A DNA stretch of 44,820 nt from assembly GCA_947364715.1 (NCBI GenBank), contig CANAUI010000006.1, forward strand, positions 1 to 44,820, in the 5' to 3' direction. Made by a program: the position numbers and the translations under genes. Shown here in pieces: positions 28,893-39,378 of the stretch. This stretch comes from an uncultured Clostridium sp. (GTDB taxonomy: Bacteria > Bacillota > Clostridia > TANB77 > CAG-508). The notes below the pieces were generated by a model. It worked only from the letters and a program-made list of their open reading frames with translations, had not been told where the DNA came from and made no database searches. The first letter of the stretch is position 1. Each line of letters starts with the position of its first letter.

Positions 28893-30224
28893 ATGGAAAA
28901 AATAGAGCCAAGAACATTAGCTGGATTTATGGAATTATTACCAAATGAACAAATTTTATTTAACCAAATGAAAGAAAAAATTGAAAAAACATATAAAAAA
29001 TTTGGATTTTTGCCATTAGATACACCAATTATAGAACTTGCAGAAGTGTTACTTGCAAAAGCTGGTGGAGAAACAGAAAAACAAATTTATAGATTTCAAA
29101 AAGGAGATACAGACTTAGCCTTAAGATTTGATTTAACAGTACCACTTTCAAAATATGTAGCAAAAAATTATGGGAATTTAAGTTTTCCATTTAGAAGATA
29201 TCAAATTGGAAAAGTATATAGAGGAGAAAGAGCACAAAAAGGAAGATATAGAGAATTTTATCAATGTGATATTGATATTATTGGAGATGGAGAATTAGAC
29301 TTAATAAATGATGCCGAAATTCCAGCAATTATTTATACCATCTTTAGAGAATTAGGATTTGAAGATTTTACTATAAAAATAAATAATAGAAGAATCTTAA
29401 ATGGATTATTTGAAAGTGTAAACCAAAAAGAAAATTCAGTTGAGATATTAAGAATTATTGATAAGATTGAAAAAATAGGAAAAGAAGCTGTTATAGAAGA
29501 ATTTGAAAAATTAGGATTACAAGAAAACCAGATAAATAATATTATTAGCTTTATAGAAATTAATGGGACTTCTGATGAAAAAATAGAAAAATTAGAGAAA
29601 TTAGGAATTGATAATGAAACATATTTAAAAGGTGTAGAACAATTAAAAACAGTTGTAAAAAATGTGCGAATATTTGGTGTTCCTGATACAAACTTTAAAG
29701 TAGATTTAACAATTGCAAGAGGATTAGATTATTATACAGGAACAGTTTATGAAACATTTCTAAATGATTATAGAGAAATTGGAAGTGTTTGTTCTGGAGG
29801 AAGATATGAAAATCTAGCAGAATATTATACAAACAAAAGCTTACCAGGAGTTGGTGTTTCAATTGGATTAACAAGATTATTTTATAAACTAAATGAATTA
29901 AACATTATAAAAGCAGATAAAAAATCTGTTGCAGATATTTTAATTATTCCTATGTTAGAAAATTTAGAAGAACCAATAAAACTAGCAACAAAATTAAGAA
30001 ATATTGGAATTAATACAGAAATTTATTTGAATAACAAAAAATTGAAGGCAAAATTTAAATATGCAGATAAATTAGAAATTCCTTATGTTATTGTCTTAGG
30101 AGAAGATGAAATTAGTACAAAAGAAATAACATTAAAAGATATGAAAACAGGAAATGAAGAAAAATTGCCAATGGATGAAATTTGTAGTAGAGTGTTGATG
30201 GATAAAAAAACCATTTTGCTGTGA
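28893..30224 (+). CDS. hisS: Histidyl-tRNA synthetase
   Basis: Class II synthetase, 443 residues. Motif 1 region: GFLPLDTPIIELAEVLL. Motif 2: FRRYQIGKVYRGERAQKGRY (about 106). His-specific: ARGLDYYTG (about 273). Motif 3: GVGVSIGLTRLFY (about 318). The C-terminal anticodon domain follows. SD AAAGGATTG upstream. The stop lies inside the terminator stem at 30206-30240. Confidence 0.96.
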   Translation: MEKIEPRTLAGFMELLPNEQILFNQMKEKIEKTYKKFGFLPLDTPIIELAEVLLAKAGGETEKQIYRFQKGDTDLALRFDLTVPLSKYVAKNYGNLSFPFRRYQIGKVYRGERAQKGRYREFYQCDIDIIGDGELDLINDAEIPAIIYTIFRELGFEDFTIKINNRRILNGLFESVNQKENSVEILRIIDKIEKIGKEAVIEEFEKLGLQENQINNIISFIEINGTSDEKIEKLEKLGIDNETYLKGVEQLKTVVKNVRIFGVPDTNFKVDLTIARGLDYYTGTVYETFLNDYREIGSVCSGGRYENLAEYYTNKSLPGVGVSIGLTRLFYKLNELNIIKADKKSVADILIIPMLENLEEPIKLATKLRNIGINTEIYLNNKKLKAKFKYADKLEIPYVIVLGEDEISTKEITLKDMKTGNEEKLPMDEICSRVLMDKKTILL

Positions 30225-30240
30225 TGAGCTAATGGTTTTT
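30206..30240 (+). terminator. hisS terminator
   Basis: AAAAACCATT (30206-30215) with AATGGTTTTT (30231-30240). It overlaps the last codons of hisS. Confidence 0.7.
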
Positions 30241-30244
30241 TAGC

Positions 30245-30396
30245 TTTATATATTAGGAAAGTCATACTGACTTTTCTAATATATAAAACACATTGCACAC
30301 AAATTTATTTCATAAATTTGGCGCACGAACAAATTAACGGAAAGCCAAAGAAGAAATTTAAAATTAGTTAAAATATTAAGGCTTTCCGATTTGTTC
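30245..30396. other. Highly structured non-coding stretch after hisS
   Basis: Three consecutive hairpins. (1) 30245-30264 with 30268-30287, 20 bp with one wobble and a 3-base loop. (2) CAAATTTAT/ATAAATTTG at 30300-30320. (3) GAACAAAT-bulge-CGGAAAGCC (30327-30346) with GGCTTTCCGATTTGTTC (30380-30396). None has a good T-run. It may be an unrecognised RNA or a decayed repeat. Confidence 0.45.
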
Positions 30397-30530
30397 TCTT
30401 GGCAAAAAAAATTAATTTGAGAATAATTTAATTTGTCTATTGTAATTTTTATTATCTTATGTTACATTATAAATAGTCTAAAAATCAAGTATGAAAAACT
30501 AAAGATTTCATACAAAGAAAAGGAATGAAA

Positions 30531-30617
30531 ATGGAAAACTATATTAAAAAAAATAATTGCATAAAAATTGTATCAACTGCTTTTTTAATAGTTGTTTTAT
30601 TTTTATTTCAATTTTAA
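30531..30617 (+). CDS. 28-residue hydrophobic peptide (possible small protein)
   Basis: Frame MENYIKKNNCIKIVSTAF followed by a hydrophobic run LIVVLFLFQF. GAAAAGGAA upstream acts as SD; an in-frame ATG at 30525 is also possible. A terminator (AAGTAAGGA/TCCTTATTT, 30616-30641, then T-run) follows at once, so it looks like its own small unit. The shape, a charged start plus one membrane helix, is that of small membrane peptides including type I toxins. No family is recognised. Confidence 0.35.
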   Translation: MENYIKKNNCIKIVSTAFLIVVLFLFQF

Positions 30618-30647
30618 GTAAGGATTTTTTGTTCCTTATTTTTTTTT
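30616..30647 (+). terminator. Terminator after the small hydrophobic frame
   Basis: AAGTAAGGA (30616-30624) pairs with TCCTTATTT (30633-30641), then a run of T to 30647. Confidence 0.6.
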
Positions 30648-30731
30648 GTATTTGAAAAACTTAAGTTATAACAAATACAAAAAATATTGTTACACATAAA
30701 AATTTATAATTATATATGAATGGAGGTTAGT

Positions 30732-31820
30732 ATGAAAGAATTTAACAAAAAAATTATACTAGAAGATGGAGAAGAATATTTAGGATATGGATTCGGAGCA
30801 GACAAAGAAGCCATTTATGAAATTGTATTTAACACTTCAATGGTAGGATATCAAGAAGTTGTTTCAGACCCATCATATACCTATCAAATGGTTGTAATGA
30901 CATATCCACTAATTGGAAATTATGGAATTACAGATGAAGATTATGAAACCAAACAACCAACAATAGGAGGAATGGTTGTAAGAGAATATAATGATTTACC
31001 AAGTAATTTTCGTTATACAAAAACATTGTCAGAATATTTAGAAGAAAATGATATACCAGGAATTTCAGGTATTGATACAAGAAAACTAACAAGAAGTATT
31101 AGAAATAAAGGAAGCAGAAAAGTAATTATTACTAATATTACAACTAGTAAAGAAGAAGCATTAAAAAAATTAGAAGCATATGATATTCCAAAAGATGCTG
31201 TATCAAAAGTAAGTTGTAAAAAGAAATGGTATTCTAGAACAGCAAATTACAAATATAATGTAGTAGCAGTAGATTGTGGAATAAAATTAAATATAATAAG
31301 AAGTTTAAATAAAAAAGGTTGTAATGTAACAATTGTACCATATAATACAACAGCAAAAGAGATTGAAAGATTAAAACCAGATGGTATCTTTTTATCAAAT
31401 GGACCAGGAGACCCAGAAGATGTAAAAGATGTTATTAAACTTGTAAAAGAATTAAGAGGAAAATATCCGATTTTTGGGATTTGCTTAGGACATCAAATGA
31501 TAAGTTTAGCATATGGTGCTAAAACATACAAATTAAAATTTGGACATAGAGGTGGGAATCATCCAGTATTAAATTTGGAAACAGATAAAATAGAAATCAC
31601 AAGTCAAAATCATAGTTATGCAGTAGATGAAAAAACTTTAGAAAAAACAGACTTAGTGCCAACACATAAAAATATTTTGGATAATACAATTGAAGGGGTT
31701 GAATGTAAAAAAGATAGAGTGTTTAGTGTACAGTATCACCCAGAAAGTGCACCAGGACCACAAGATAGTGAGTATTTATTTGATAAATTTATTAAAAACA
31801 TGGGGGAATTTGAAAAATAA
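30732..31820 (+). CDS. carA: Carbamoyl-phosphate synthase small (glutaminase) subunit
   Basis: Releases ammonia from glutamine for carbamoyl phosphate made by CarB. About 362 residues. The N-terminal CPSase_sm domain ([30 protein letters not shown]) is followed by a class I amidotransferase with [19 protein letters not shown] (nucleophile Cys about 251) and [11 protein letters not shown] (His/Glu, about 335-338). I start at the ATG at 30732: GGAGGTT (30722-30728) is its SD, and an ATG at 30720 overlaps that SD. The gap of 76 bases to carB indicates one operon. Confidence 0.95.
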   Translation: MKEFNKKIILEDGEEYLGYGFGADKEAIYEIVFNTSMVGYQEVVSDPSYTYQMVVMTYPLIGNYGITDEDYETKQPTIGGMVVREYNDLPSNFRYTKTLSEYLEENDIPGISGIDTRKLTRSIRNKGSRKVIITNITTSKEEALKKLEAYDIPKDAVSKVSCKKKWYSRTANYKYNVVAVDCGIKLNIIRSLNKKGCNVTIVPYNTTAKEIERLKPDGIFLSNGPGDPEDVKDVIKLVKELRGKYPIFGICLGHQMISLAYGAKTYKLKFGHRGGNHPVLNLETDKIEITSQNHSYAVDEKTLEKTDLVPTHKNILDNTIEGVECKKDRVFSVQYHPESAPGPQDSEYLFDKFIKNMGEFEK

Positions 31821-31896
31821 TTGCCATTTGGCGTTGTTGTTCATCGAAAGAAAATCCTCAAATAGAAATCGTTTTTTAAAGAAAGGAAAGATTAAA

Positions 31897-34800
31897 ATGC
31901 CAAAAAGAAAAGATATAAAAACAGTATTAGTAATTGGTTCTGGGCCAATTGTAATAGGACAAGCAGCAGAATTTGATTATGCTGGAACACAAGCTTGTTT
32001 AGCATTAAAAGAAGAAGGATATAAAGTTATATTAGTAAATTCAAACCCAGCAACTATTATGACAGATACAACAATTGCAGATAAAGTATATATGGAGCCA
32101 TTAACATTAGAGTATGTTGCCAAAATTATTAGATATGAAAGACCAGATGCCATTTTACCAGGAATTGGTGGACAAACTGGATTAAATATTGCTATGCAAT
32201 TATATAGAAAAGGGATTTTACAAGAATGTCAAGTAGAATTATTAGGAACAAGCAGTGAAAGTATTGAAAAAGCAGAAGATAGGGAAAAATTCAAAGAATT
32301 ATGCCAAGAATTAGGAGAGCCAGTACTAGAATCCATAATCGCAGAGACAGAAGAAGAAGGAATTGAATCTGCTAATAAAATTGGATATCCAGTTGTTTTA
32401 AGACCAGCCTTTACTCTAGGAGGAACTGGTGGAGGATTTGCAGATAATGAAAAAGAATTAAAATCATTATTAAAACATGCATTAAAACTTTCTCCTGTAA
32501 ATCAAGTATTAGTAGAAAAAAGTATAAAAGGATATAAAGAAATTGAATATGAGGTAATGAGAGATAATAATGATACAGCAATTACAATATGTAATATGGA
32601 AAATTTAGACCCAGTAGGTGTTCATACAGGAGATTCTATTGTTGTTGCACCAAGTCAAACTTTAACAAATAAAGAATATCAACTATTAAGAGATAGTGCT
32701 TTAAAAATAATTAGAGCCTTAAAAATAGAAGGTGGTTGTAATGTACAATTTGCTTTAGACCCACATTCTTTTAACTATTATGTAATTGAAGTAAACCCAA
32801 GAGTATCTCGTTCATCAGCATTAGCTTCAAAAGCAAGTGGATATCCAATTGCAAGAGTTTCAGCGAAAATTGCAGTTGGTATGAGATTAGAAGAAATTAC
32901 ATTAGCTAATACACCAGCAAGTTTTGAACCAGCATTAGATTATGTTGTATGTAAAATACCAAGATTTCCATTTGATAAATTCACACTAGCTTCTAATAAA
33001 TTAAGTACACAAATGAAGGCAACAGGAGAAGTGATGAGTGTTGGAAGAACTTTTGAAGAAAGTTTACTAAAAGCAGTAAGGTCATTAGAAACAGGAGTAT
33101 GTCATATTTATCATAAAAAATTTGACACAATGGAAGTAGAAGAAATGATGACATATATAAAAGATGGAACAGATGATAGAATTTATGCAATTGCAGAATT
33201 AATAAGAAGAAATGTAGATATAGGATTAATATATAATATAACAAAAATTGACATGTTTTTCTTAGAAAAAATTAAAAATATTGTTGAAACAGAAAAACTA
33301 TTAAAGAAAAACATAGCAGATATTAATACATTAAAATTTGTTAAGAAAATGGGATTTAGTGACAAATATATTGCACAATTATGGAATAAAAAAGAAATAG
33401 ATGTTTATGAATTAAGAAAGAAAAACAAAATATATCCTGTGTATAAAATGATAGATACTTGTAGTAGTGAATTTGAAAGCTATGTACCATATTTTTATTC
33501 AACATATGAAGAAGAAAACGAATCTATTATAAGTGATAAGAAAAAAATTATTGTTTTAGGTGCAGGGCCAATTAGAATAGGACAAGGTGTAGAATTTGAT
33601 TATTCTACAGTACATGCTGTAAAAACAATTAAAAAAGCAGGTTATGAAGCAATTATTATTAATAATAATCCAGAAACAGTTTCAACAGACTATACAACTA
33701 GTGATAAATTATATTTTGAGCCATTAACAGTAGAAGATGTTATGAATATTATAGAACTAGAAAAACCAGAAGGGGTTGTAGCATCATTAGGTGGTCAAAC
33801 AGCAATTAATCTTGCAGGACCACTTTCAAAACTAGGTGTTAAAATTATTGGTACAGATGTTAATGCTATTGAAAAAGCAGAAAATAGAGATGCTTTTGAA
33901 AGAGTAATGAAAGATTTAAAATTATTACAACCTAGAGGAGAAGCAGTTACTAATATAGAAAATGGAATTAAAGTTGCGAAAGAAATTGGTTACCCAGTTT
34001 TAGTAAGACCAAGTTATGTATTAGGTGGAAGAGCCATGCAAATTGTTTCTAATCAAAAAGCATTAGAAAAATATTTAAAAACAGCTGTAGAAATTAATAC
34101 AGAACAACCAGTATTAGTTGATAAATATATAATAGGAAAAGAATTAGAAGTAGATGCTGTATGTGATGGAAAAGATGTATTCATACCAGGAATTATGGAG
34201 CATGTTGAAAAAACAGGTATTCACTCAGGAGATAGTATTAGTGTATATCCAACTTTTAGTGTTAGTCAAAAAGCAAAAGATATAATTATAGATTATACAG
34301 TAAAATTAGGCTTAGGCATTGGTATTGTTGGATTATATAACATACAATTTATTGTAGATAAAAATGAAGATGTATATGTAATAGAAGTAAATCCAAGGTC
34401 ATCAAGAACAGTGCCATTTATTTCAAAATCTACAGGATATTCTTTAGCTGACATTGGAACATTAGTAATGATAGGAAAATCTTTAAAAGAACAAGGAATT
34501 GATGTAGTATATCCAAAAGAAAAAGAAAAATGGTATGTAAAAGCACCAGCTTTCTCATTCTCTAAATTGTCAGGATTAGATGCAACACTTTCTCCTGAAA
34601 TGAAATCAACAGGAGAAGCTATTGGATATGATAAAAAATTAACAAGAGCATTATATAAAGCATTACAATCTTCAGGAATGAAGCTTACAAATTATGGAAC
34701 TATATTTGTAACAATTGCAGATAAAGATAAAGATGAAGCATTACCATTAATTAAAAGATTTTATAACTTAGGGTTTAATATAGAAGCAACAAAAGGAACA

Positions 34801-35076
34801 GCTAAATTTTTAAAAGAACAAGGAATTAGGACAAGAGTAAAAAAGAAAATTAGTGAAGGTAGTGAAGAAATATTAGAATCTTTAAGAAAAGGTTATGTTA
34901 GTTATGTAATTAATACAAGAAATATTGATTCAATTGACCAAGAAACAGATGGAAGCTATATTAGAAAATGTGCTACACAAAACAATGTCCCAATGTTTAC
35001 AGCATTAGATACAGTAAAAACAGTGTTAGATGTATTAGAAGAAATTACACTTGGTATTTCGACAATTGATGAATAA
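31897..35076 (+). CDS. carB: Carbamoyl-phosphate synthase large subunit
   Basis: ATP-dependent synthesis of carbamoyl phosphate from bicarbonate and ammonia, for pyrimidines and arginine. 1059 residues. Two homologous ATP-grasp halves are visible: [20 protein letters not shown] at the N-terminus and [20 protein letters not shown] at about 549. Each has its [12 protein letters not shown] or [12 protein letters not shown] loop. A C-terminal MGS-like allosteric domain follows. The ATG at 31897 follows GAAAGGAAAG. The open frame extends upstream to 31690, but that part overlaps carA and is not family sequence. Confidence 0.96.
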   Translation: MPKRKDIKTVLVIGSGPIVIGQAAEFDYAGTQACLALKEEGYKVILVNSNPATIMTDTTIADKVYMEPLTLEYVAKIIRYERPDAILPGIGGQTGLNIAMQLYRKGILQECQVELLGTSSESIEKAEDREKFKELCQELGEPVLESIIAETEEEGIESANKIGYPVVLRPAFTLGGTGGGFADNEKELKSLLKHALKLSPVNQVLVEKSIKGYKEIEYEVMRDNNDTAITICNMENLDPVGVHTGDSIVVAPSQTLTNKEYQLLRDSALKIIRALKIEGGCNVQFALDPHSFNYYVIEVNPRVSRSSALASKASGYPIARVSAKIAVGMRLEEITLANTPASFEPALDYVVCKIPRFPFDKFTLASNKLSTQMKATGEVMSVGRTFEESLLKAVRSLETGVCHIYHKKFDTMEVEEMMTYIKDGTDDRIYAIAELIRRNVDIGLIYNITKIDMFFLEKIKNIVETEKLLKKNIADINTLKFVKKMGFSDKYIAQLWNKKEIDVYELRKKNKIYPVYKMIDTCSSEFESYVPYFYSTYEEENESIISDKKKIIVLGAGPIRIGQGVEFDYSTVHAVKTIKKAGYEAIIINNNPETVSTDYTTSDKLYFEPLTVEDVMNIIELEKPEGVVASLGGQTAINLAGPLSKLGVKIIGTDVNAIEKAENRDAFERVMKDLKLLQPRGEAVTNIENGIKVAKEIGYPVLVRPSYVLGGRAMQIVSNQKALEKYLKTAVEINTEQPVLVDKYIIGKELEVDAVCDGKDVFIPGIMEHVEKTGIHSGDSISVYPTFSVSQKAKDIIIDYTVKLGLGIGIVGLYNIQFIVDKNEDVYVIEVNPRSSRTVPFISKSTGYSLADIGTLVMIGKSLKEQGIDVVYPKEKEKWYVKAPAFSFSKLSGLDATLSPEMKSTGEAIGYDKKLTRALYKALQSSGMKLTNYGTIFVTIADKDKDEALPLIKRFYNLGFNIEATKGTAKFLKEQGIRTRVKKKISEGSEEILESLRKGYVSYVINTRNIDSIDQETDGSYIRKCATQNNVPMFTALDTVKTVLDVLEEITLGISTIDE

Positions 35077-35173
35077 AAAACTTTATAAAATTGGAACAAC
35101 TGGTCAATTTAGCATTTTTGTTTGGACATTTTTATATAAAAAGTATAAAATAGGAAAAGAAAAGAGGATATAT

Positions 35174-35782
35174 ATGATGAAAAGATATAAGCAAAGTGAA
35201 ATAAAAGAAATTGCTAACATTCTTAAAAAAGATGGCGTGATTAGTGTACCTACTGATACTTTATATGGTATATGTGCAAAAATTAATTCAGATAAAGCTT
35301 ATAATAGATTAGTTAATATTAAAAATCGTCCTGCTAATAAATCTTTTCCTGTTATGTGTAAAGATATAGAACAAATAAAAAGTATTGCAATAACAAATGA
35401 CAAAATCGAAAAATTGATAAAGGCTTTTATGCCAGGTCCTATTACTTTAGTATTAAATAAAAAATATGAGGCGTTTTCATATATAAACAATGCTGGAATA
35501 GGAGAAACAATAGCAGTAAGAATAGTGCCATATTTATTTTTAAAAGAATTAATTAAAGAAGTTGGAAGTCCTCTATTTTTGACCAGTGCTAATAAAAGTG
35601 GAGAAAATCCTTGTAAAAATTTACAAGAAATAGAAAAAATGTGTCCTACTCTTGATGGTATGGTTGAAGGAGATGTGGTGTTTGGAGAAGCTAGTACAAT
35701 AGTAGACTGTACAAGTGATGATATAAAGATTCTAAGGCTAGGACCAATTTCCACAGAACAAATTATGAAAATATATAATTAA
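35174..35782 (+). CDS. tsaC: Threonylcarbamoyl-AMP synthase (YrdC/Sua5 domain)
   Basis: Makes threonylcarbamoyl-AMP for the t6A37 tRNA modification, needed for accurate ANN codon reading and frame maintenance. About 202 residues, the short form without the Sua5 C-terminal domain. It shows GVISVPTDTLYGICA (about 21-35), KNRPANKSFPVMC (about 53), MPGPITLVL (about 87), AVRIVP and LTSANKSGENPC. The start is ATG at 35174 or 35177 after AAAGAGGA; the upstream in-frame extension overlaps carB and is not family-like. Confidence 0.92.
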   Translation: MMKRYKQSEIKEIANILKKDGVISVPTDTLYGICAKINSDKAYNRLVNIKNRPANKSFPVMCKDIEQIKSIAITNDKIEKLIKAFMPGPITLVLNKKYEAFSYINNAGIGETIAVRIVPYLFLKELIKEVGSPLFLTSANKSGENPCKNLQEIEKMCPTLDGMVEGDVVFGEASTIVDCTSDDIKILRLGPISTEQIMKIYN

Positions 35783-35848
35783 TATATTTTAAATGAAAAT
35801 ATTAAGCAAATGTAAAAATAATTAAATATACGGAGGAATTTTAAAAAA

Positions 35849-37570
35849 ATGACAAAAAAATCATTAGAAGTAACAGACTTAAAAGATATGTTAAATAAAA
35901 CAAGAGAATTATATGGAAACAATCCAGGGTATAAAATAAAAATAGGGAAAGGACAATATAAAACATATACTCATAATGAAATACGTGATATGATAAATTA
36001 TTTAGGAACAGCATTAATTAGTTTAGGGCTAAAAGGAAAAAGAATAGGAATAATTGGAGAAAATCGATATGAATGGGAACTTGCATATTTATCAGTTGTG
36101 TGTGGTGTAGGGATTGTTGTTCCAATGGATAAATCATTACCAGCTAATGAGTTAGAAGAAGTTATTGAGCGTTCAGGAATAGAAGCAATATTTTATTCTA
36201 AAAAACATGAAGAAACAATAAGAAAAACAAAATATAGTGAGAAAAATAAATTAAAACATTTAATTTCTATGGATGCAAACATTCATGATGAAGGAATATA
36301 TTCTGAAAAAGAATTAATAAAAAAAGGAAAAGAATTATTTGATTTAGGAAATAGAAAATATATAAATGCAAAGATTAATCCTGAAGAGATGAGTATTATG
36401 TTATTTACTTCTGGAACTACATCAAAAGCAAAGGTTGTTGCACTTTCACATAAAAATTTAGTTTCAAATGTAATGGATTATGCATCAGTAGTAGATGTAA
36501 ATTCAAATGATAGAATATTATCATTTTTACCATTACATCATGTATATGAATGTACAGTTGGTATGTTAGTTTCATTGTATGTAGGAGCAGAAAGAGCTTT
36601 TTGTGATGGAATTAGATATATAATGGAAAGTTTAAATGAATATAAAATAACTTATTCAGCATTTGTTCCTGCAATATATGAACTTATGTATAAAAACATA
36701 TGGAAAATGATTGAAAAAAAGGGAAAAATAAAAGAAACCAAAAAAACAATGCAGGAATACAAAAATAAATCTATACAAGAGAAAAAAGAAGCTTTTAAAG
36801 AAATTCACGATATGTATGGAGGGAATATTAAATTATTAATTAGTGGTGCTGCTCCATTAGATAAAGAAGTAATAGAAGCATTTAGAAATTGGGGAATTAA
36901 TTTGTATCAAGCATATGGGTTAACAGAAACATCTCCAATTATTGGAATAGAAACAAGTAAATATAATAAAGTAGGCTCTATTGGAAAACCATTACCACAT
37001 GTTCAAGTTAGAATTGATGAACAAGATGAACAAGGAATAGGCGAACTAGTAGTAAAAGGTCCAAATATAATGTTAGGATATTATAATGATAAAAAAGCAA
37101 CAGAAAGTGTTATAGAAGATGGATGGTTTCATACAGGAGATTTAGCTAAAATTGATAAAGATGGTTATATATTTATTTGTGGAAGAAAGAAAAGTGTAAT
37201 TGTTTTAAAAAATGGTAAAAATATCTATCCAGAGGAAATGGAAGGATTAGTGAATAAAATAGAAGGTGTAAAAGAATCTTTTATTTTTGGTAAACAACAG
37301 TCAGATGATAAAGATAATATAAAAATACATGTAAAAGTTGTTTTTGATAGAAAGATTATGAAAGAAGCATATAAGGCAGAAAGTGAAGAAGATATTTATA
37401 GAGTTTTGGCAGATAAAATTAAAGAAGTAAATAGTGTTATGCCAAGATATAAAGCCATAAGAGGAATGATAATTTCTGAAGAGCCCTTAATTAAAACAGC
37501 AACAAACAAGATAAAAAGAACAGAAAACTTAGAGTTGAAAGAAGATAAATGCAAACTTAAAAATATATAA
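35849..37570 (+). CDS. Acyl-AMP ligase / long-chain acyl-CoA synthetase-like, paralogue 1
   Basis: ANL superfamily, 573 residues. The P-loop-like A3 motif is LFTSGTTSKAKVVALSHKN (about 185). A5 is YQAYGLTETSPIIG (about 353). A7/A8 are GWFHTGDLAKIDKDGYIF and GRKKSVIVLKNGKNIYPEEM (about 446), and the C-terminal Lys region is IKTATNKIKR. It activates a carboxylic acid, probably a fatty acid, with ATP. Very similar in length and motifs to the gene at 39379. SD CGGAGGA at about 35832. No carrier protein gene lies nearby. Confidence 0.9.
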   Translation: MTKKSLEVTDLKDMLNKTRELYGNNPGYKIKIGKGQYKTYTHNEIRDMINYLGTALISLGLKGKRIGIIGENRYEWELAYLSVVCGVGIVVPMDKSLPANELEEVIERSGIEAIFYSKKHEETIRKTKYSEKNKLKHLISMDANIHDEGIYSEKELIKKGKELFDLGNRKYINAKINPEEMSIMLFTSGTTSKAKVVALSHKNLVSNVMDYASVVDVNSNDRILSFLPLHHVYECTVGMLVSLYVGAERAFCDGIRYIMESLNEYKITYSAFVPAIYELMYKNIWKMIEKKGKIKETKKTMQEYKNKSIQEKKEAFKEIHDMYGGNIKLLISGAAPLDKEVIEAFRNWGINLYQAYGLTETSPIIGIETSKYNKVGSIGKPLPHVQVRIDEQDEQGIGELVVKGPNIMLGYYNDKKATESVIEDGWFHTGDLAKIDKDGYIFICGRKKSVIVLKNGKNIYPEEMEGLVNKIEGVKESFIFGKQQSDDKDNIKIHVKVVFDRKIMKEAYKAESEEDIYRVLADKIKEVNSVMPRYKAIRGMIISEEPLIKTATNKIKRTENLELKEDKCKLKNI

Positions 37571-37656
37571 GTAATGAATGATAGATTTATTAAATGAATT
37601 GCAATGATTTTGACAAGAATGAGACATTTTAGATATTAAAAAGATAGGTATAAAAA

Positions 37657-38632
37657 ATGAAATATATAGAATTATTAAATGGTGTTCAAGATAAATGGAC
37701 AATAAAAGAAAAGGCAAGATATTTATATCAAAATATTTGTAAAAATATACTATATGATGAAAGATTTGCATATGGTAAAGATAAAGATTTGTTGCATAAA
37801 ATCTATAATAGAGAAGTAGACATTAGAGAAGATGAGGATACTAGATTTATTTGCCATACTTCAAATAAGATATATTATCAATTACTTTCAGAACTTGGAA
37901 TAAAAGCGAAAATAATATATAAAAAAGCAACAGTAGAACGACCAATTGAAGTGGAAGATGTTGCATTAGTATTTTATGATGAAGAAGGAAATAAATATTA
38001 TACAAATATTACTGGAGATATTGAAAATTGTAGATTTCGGACTAAGAACTGCTTTTTTTGGAATTACAAAAAATTTTTATGTAGATGCACAAGATGTAAA
38101 AGAAATACCAGTAGAAGAGTTAAAACAAATTGATATAAAAATAGGTGCAATCAAAACTGATTATAATAATATTGTATTTAAATTATTAGCAAATGAAGTA
38201 AAGAATACAAATAATTTTAAAAAATTTTTAAGAAATGAAAAAATAAATACAGATACATTATTGAAAGAGGATATATTAAGATATAAGATAGATTACTTAA
38301 ATAAATTAATAAAATTTAGAGATAAGACAGCAGGACCAGATGAAATGAAAAAATTTTATAAGAATTTATTTTCAGCATCAGTATTAGACAAATTTGAGAG
38401 TAAAAAATTTCATGTATATGAATATGTTAAAGAACAAAAAGGAAATGTAGATATACTGTCTATTATAGAAATTAATTTATCTAATGGACCAATTTATTAT
38501 ATATATTCTAAAGAAGAACAAACATATATACAAATGTCAAAAGAAGAAATACTTCAAGCAACCAAAGGATATATAGGCAGAAAAGGTCAAAGAATGCTGA
38601 TAGAAGGTAAAGAAACAAAAGAATATGAATGA
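37657..38632 (+). CDS. Transglutaminase-like (papain-fold) protein, with +1 frameshift at a CGG codon
   Basis: A combined product of about 324 residues. The first frame covers 37657-38037 and continues to a stop at 38131-38133 as Cys/Arg-rich nonsense. The +1 frame from 38039 runs to 38632. The N-terminal half shows a transglutaminase-core-like arrangement: RFICHTSNKIYYQLLSELGI (Cys about 66) then ALVFYDEEGNKYYTNITGDI (about 108). The exact family is not certain. The join at TTT CGG A (CGG 38038-38040) gives ENCRFGLRTAFFG when the C is skipped. Beyond the shift, YVDAQDVKEIPVEEL and the helical C-terminus look normal, with no stops. It lies between the two ligase genes. Confidence 0.72.
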
Positions 38633-38636
38633 TAAT

Positions 38637-38678
38637 AAAAAAGAAATAAATGAATTAATTTTCACTTATTTCTTTTTT
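38637..38678. terminator. Bidirectional terminator between convergent genes
   Basis: AAAAAAGAAATAA (38637-38649) and TTATTTCTTTTTT (38666-38678), a 13-bp stem serving both strands. Its 3' arm encodes the last residues of the DUF1836 protein. Confidence 0.8.
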
Positions 38679-39152
38679 GGTATAAATAGCGTAAGCACAA
38701 GAAAGCAAAACAGATTTTAATAAATATTTACGGTCATTTGTTGAATAATTATCAATGAAATCAGTTTTCTTAAAAACACAATCTAAAGCCTTTTCAAATA
38801 ATTTACAAAAATTATCATATGCAATTTCAATTGGTGCACTTTCTAAAGCTAATTCAATTAAAATTTTTATATCATTTATTTTATATACTTCTTTTAAAAT
38901 ACAAATAACAAAAAATTTTGCTAAGTGATTTTTATTGTATTTTTTCTTTATAGGTGGTTCTATAATTTTATTTTTCACATAGTTATTTATCATGTTTTTC
39001 GTTAATATAAGTGTATCTGTATCTGAATTTGGATTAGATAATAAAAAAGATAATGTTTTATTTACTAAAGTAACAACTTGGTCCAAATACAAATCTACAT
39101 TAGGCAATTCTTTCCATCTAGGAAAATGTAAATTTAGTGTTTCATTATTCAT
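38655..39152 (-). CDS. DUF1836 family protein (putative regulator)
   Basis: 165 residues. It has the family pattern LHFPRWKELPNVDLYLDQVV followed by LTKNMINNYVKNKIIEPPIK (about 50-70), which resembles a MerR-like helix-turn-helix, then a helical C-terminal half. I place the start at the ATG at 39152, with AAAGGA 9 bases upstream on the reverse strand. A TTG three codons earlier touches that SD. It is divergent from the second ligase gene and convergent with the transglutaminase-like gene. A role in regulating this cluster is inference. Confidence 0.85.
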   Translation of the reverse strand: MNNETLNLHFPRWKELPNVDLYLDQVVTLVNKTLSFLLSNPNSDTDTLILTKNMINNYVKNKIIEPPIKKKYNKNHLAKFFVICILKEVYKINDIKILIELALESAPIEIAYDNFCKLFEKALDCVFKKTDFIDNYSTNDRKYLLKSVLLSCAYAIYTKKEISEN

Positions 39153-39259
39153 ATTTTTCAATCCTTTATTTTACAATATTTTATATAGTTAAAATTCATA
39201 GCTGATAAATATTATTTTTTCATTATATATATTATCATGATTGGAATGGATAGTCAATA

Positions 39260-39288
39260 TTGACAAAGTTATATTGATATGTTAATCT
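39260..39288 (+). promoter_or_regulatory. Promoter of the second acyl-AMP ligase
   Basis: TTGACA (39260-39265), 17-base spacer, TAATCT (39283-39288). A perfect 12-bp inverted repeat, TTAATCTAGTTT/AAACTAGATTAA (39282-39308), covers the -10 and likely start site. Confidence 0.65.
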
Positions 39289-39349
39289 AGTTTTAGAAAC
39301 TAGATTAACAGGTTTTTAAGTAAAAACTAATTATAGTTTTTACTAGTTT
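39282..39349 (+). promoter_or_regulatory. Leader with two hairpins and an alternative pairing
   Basis: Hairpin A: 39282-39293 with 39297-39308. Hairpin B: AGTAAAAACT (39319-39328) with AGTTTTTACT (39335-39344). The AAACTAG arm of A (39297-39303) can also pair with CTAGTTT at 39343-39349, so two folds exclude each other. It could be an operator for the adjacent DUF1836 protein or an attenuator. Confidence 0.4.
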
Positions 39350-39378
39350 TATGCATTAAGAAGGGAATGTGAATAAAT

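Noticed and set aside
31690..31896. N-terminal extension of carB
   Set aside because: In frame but overlapping carA, not like CarB, and the ATG at 31897 has a proper SD.
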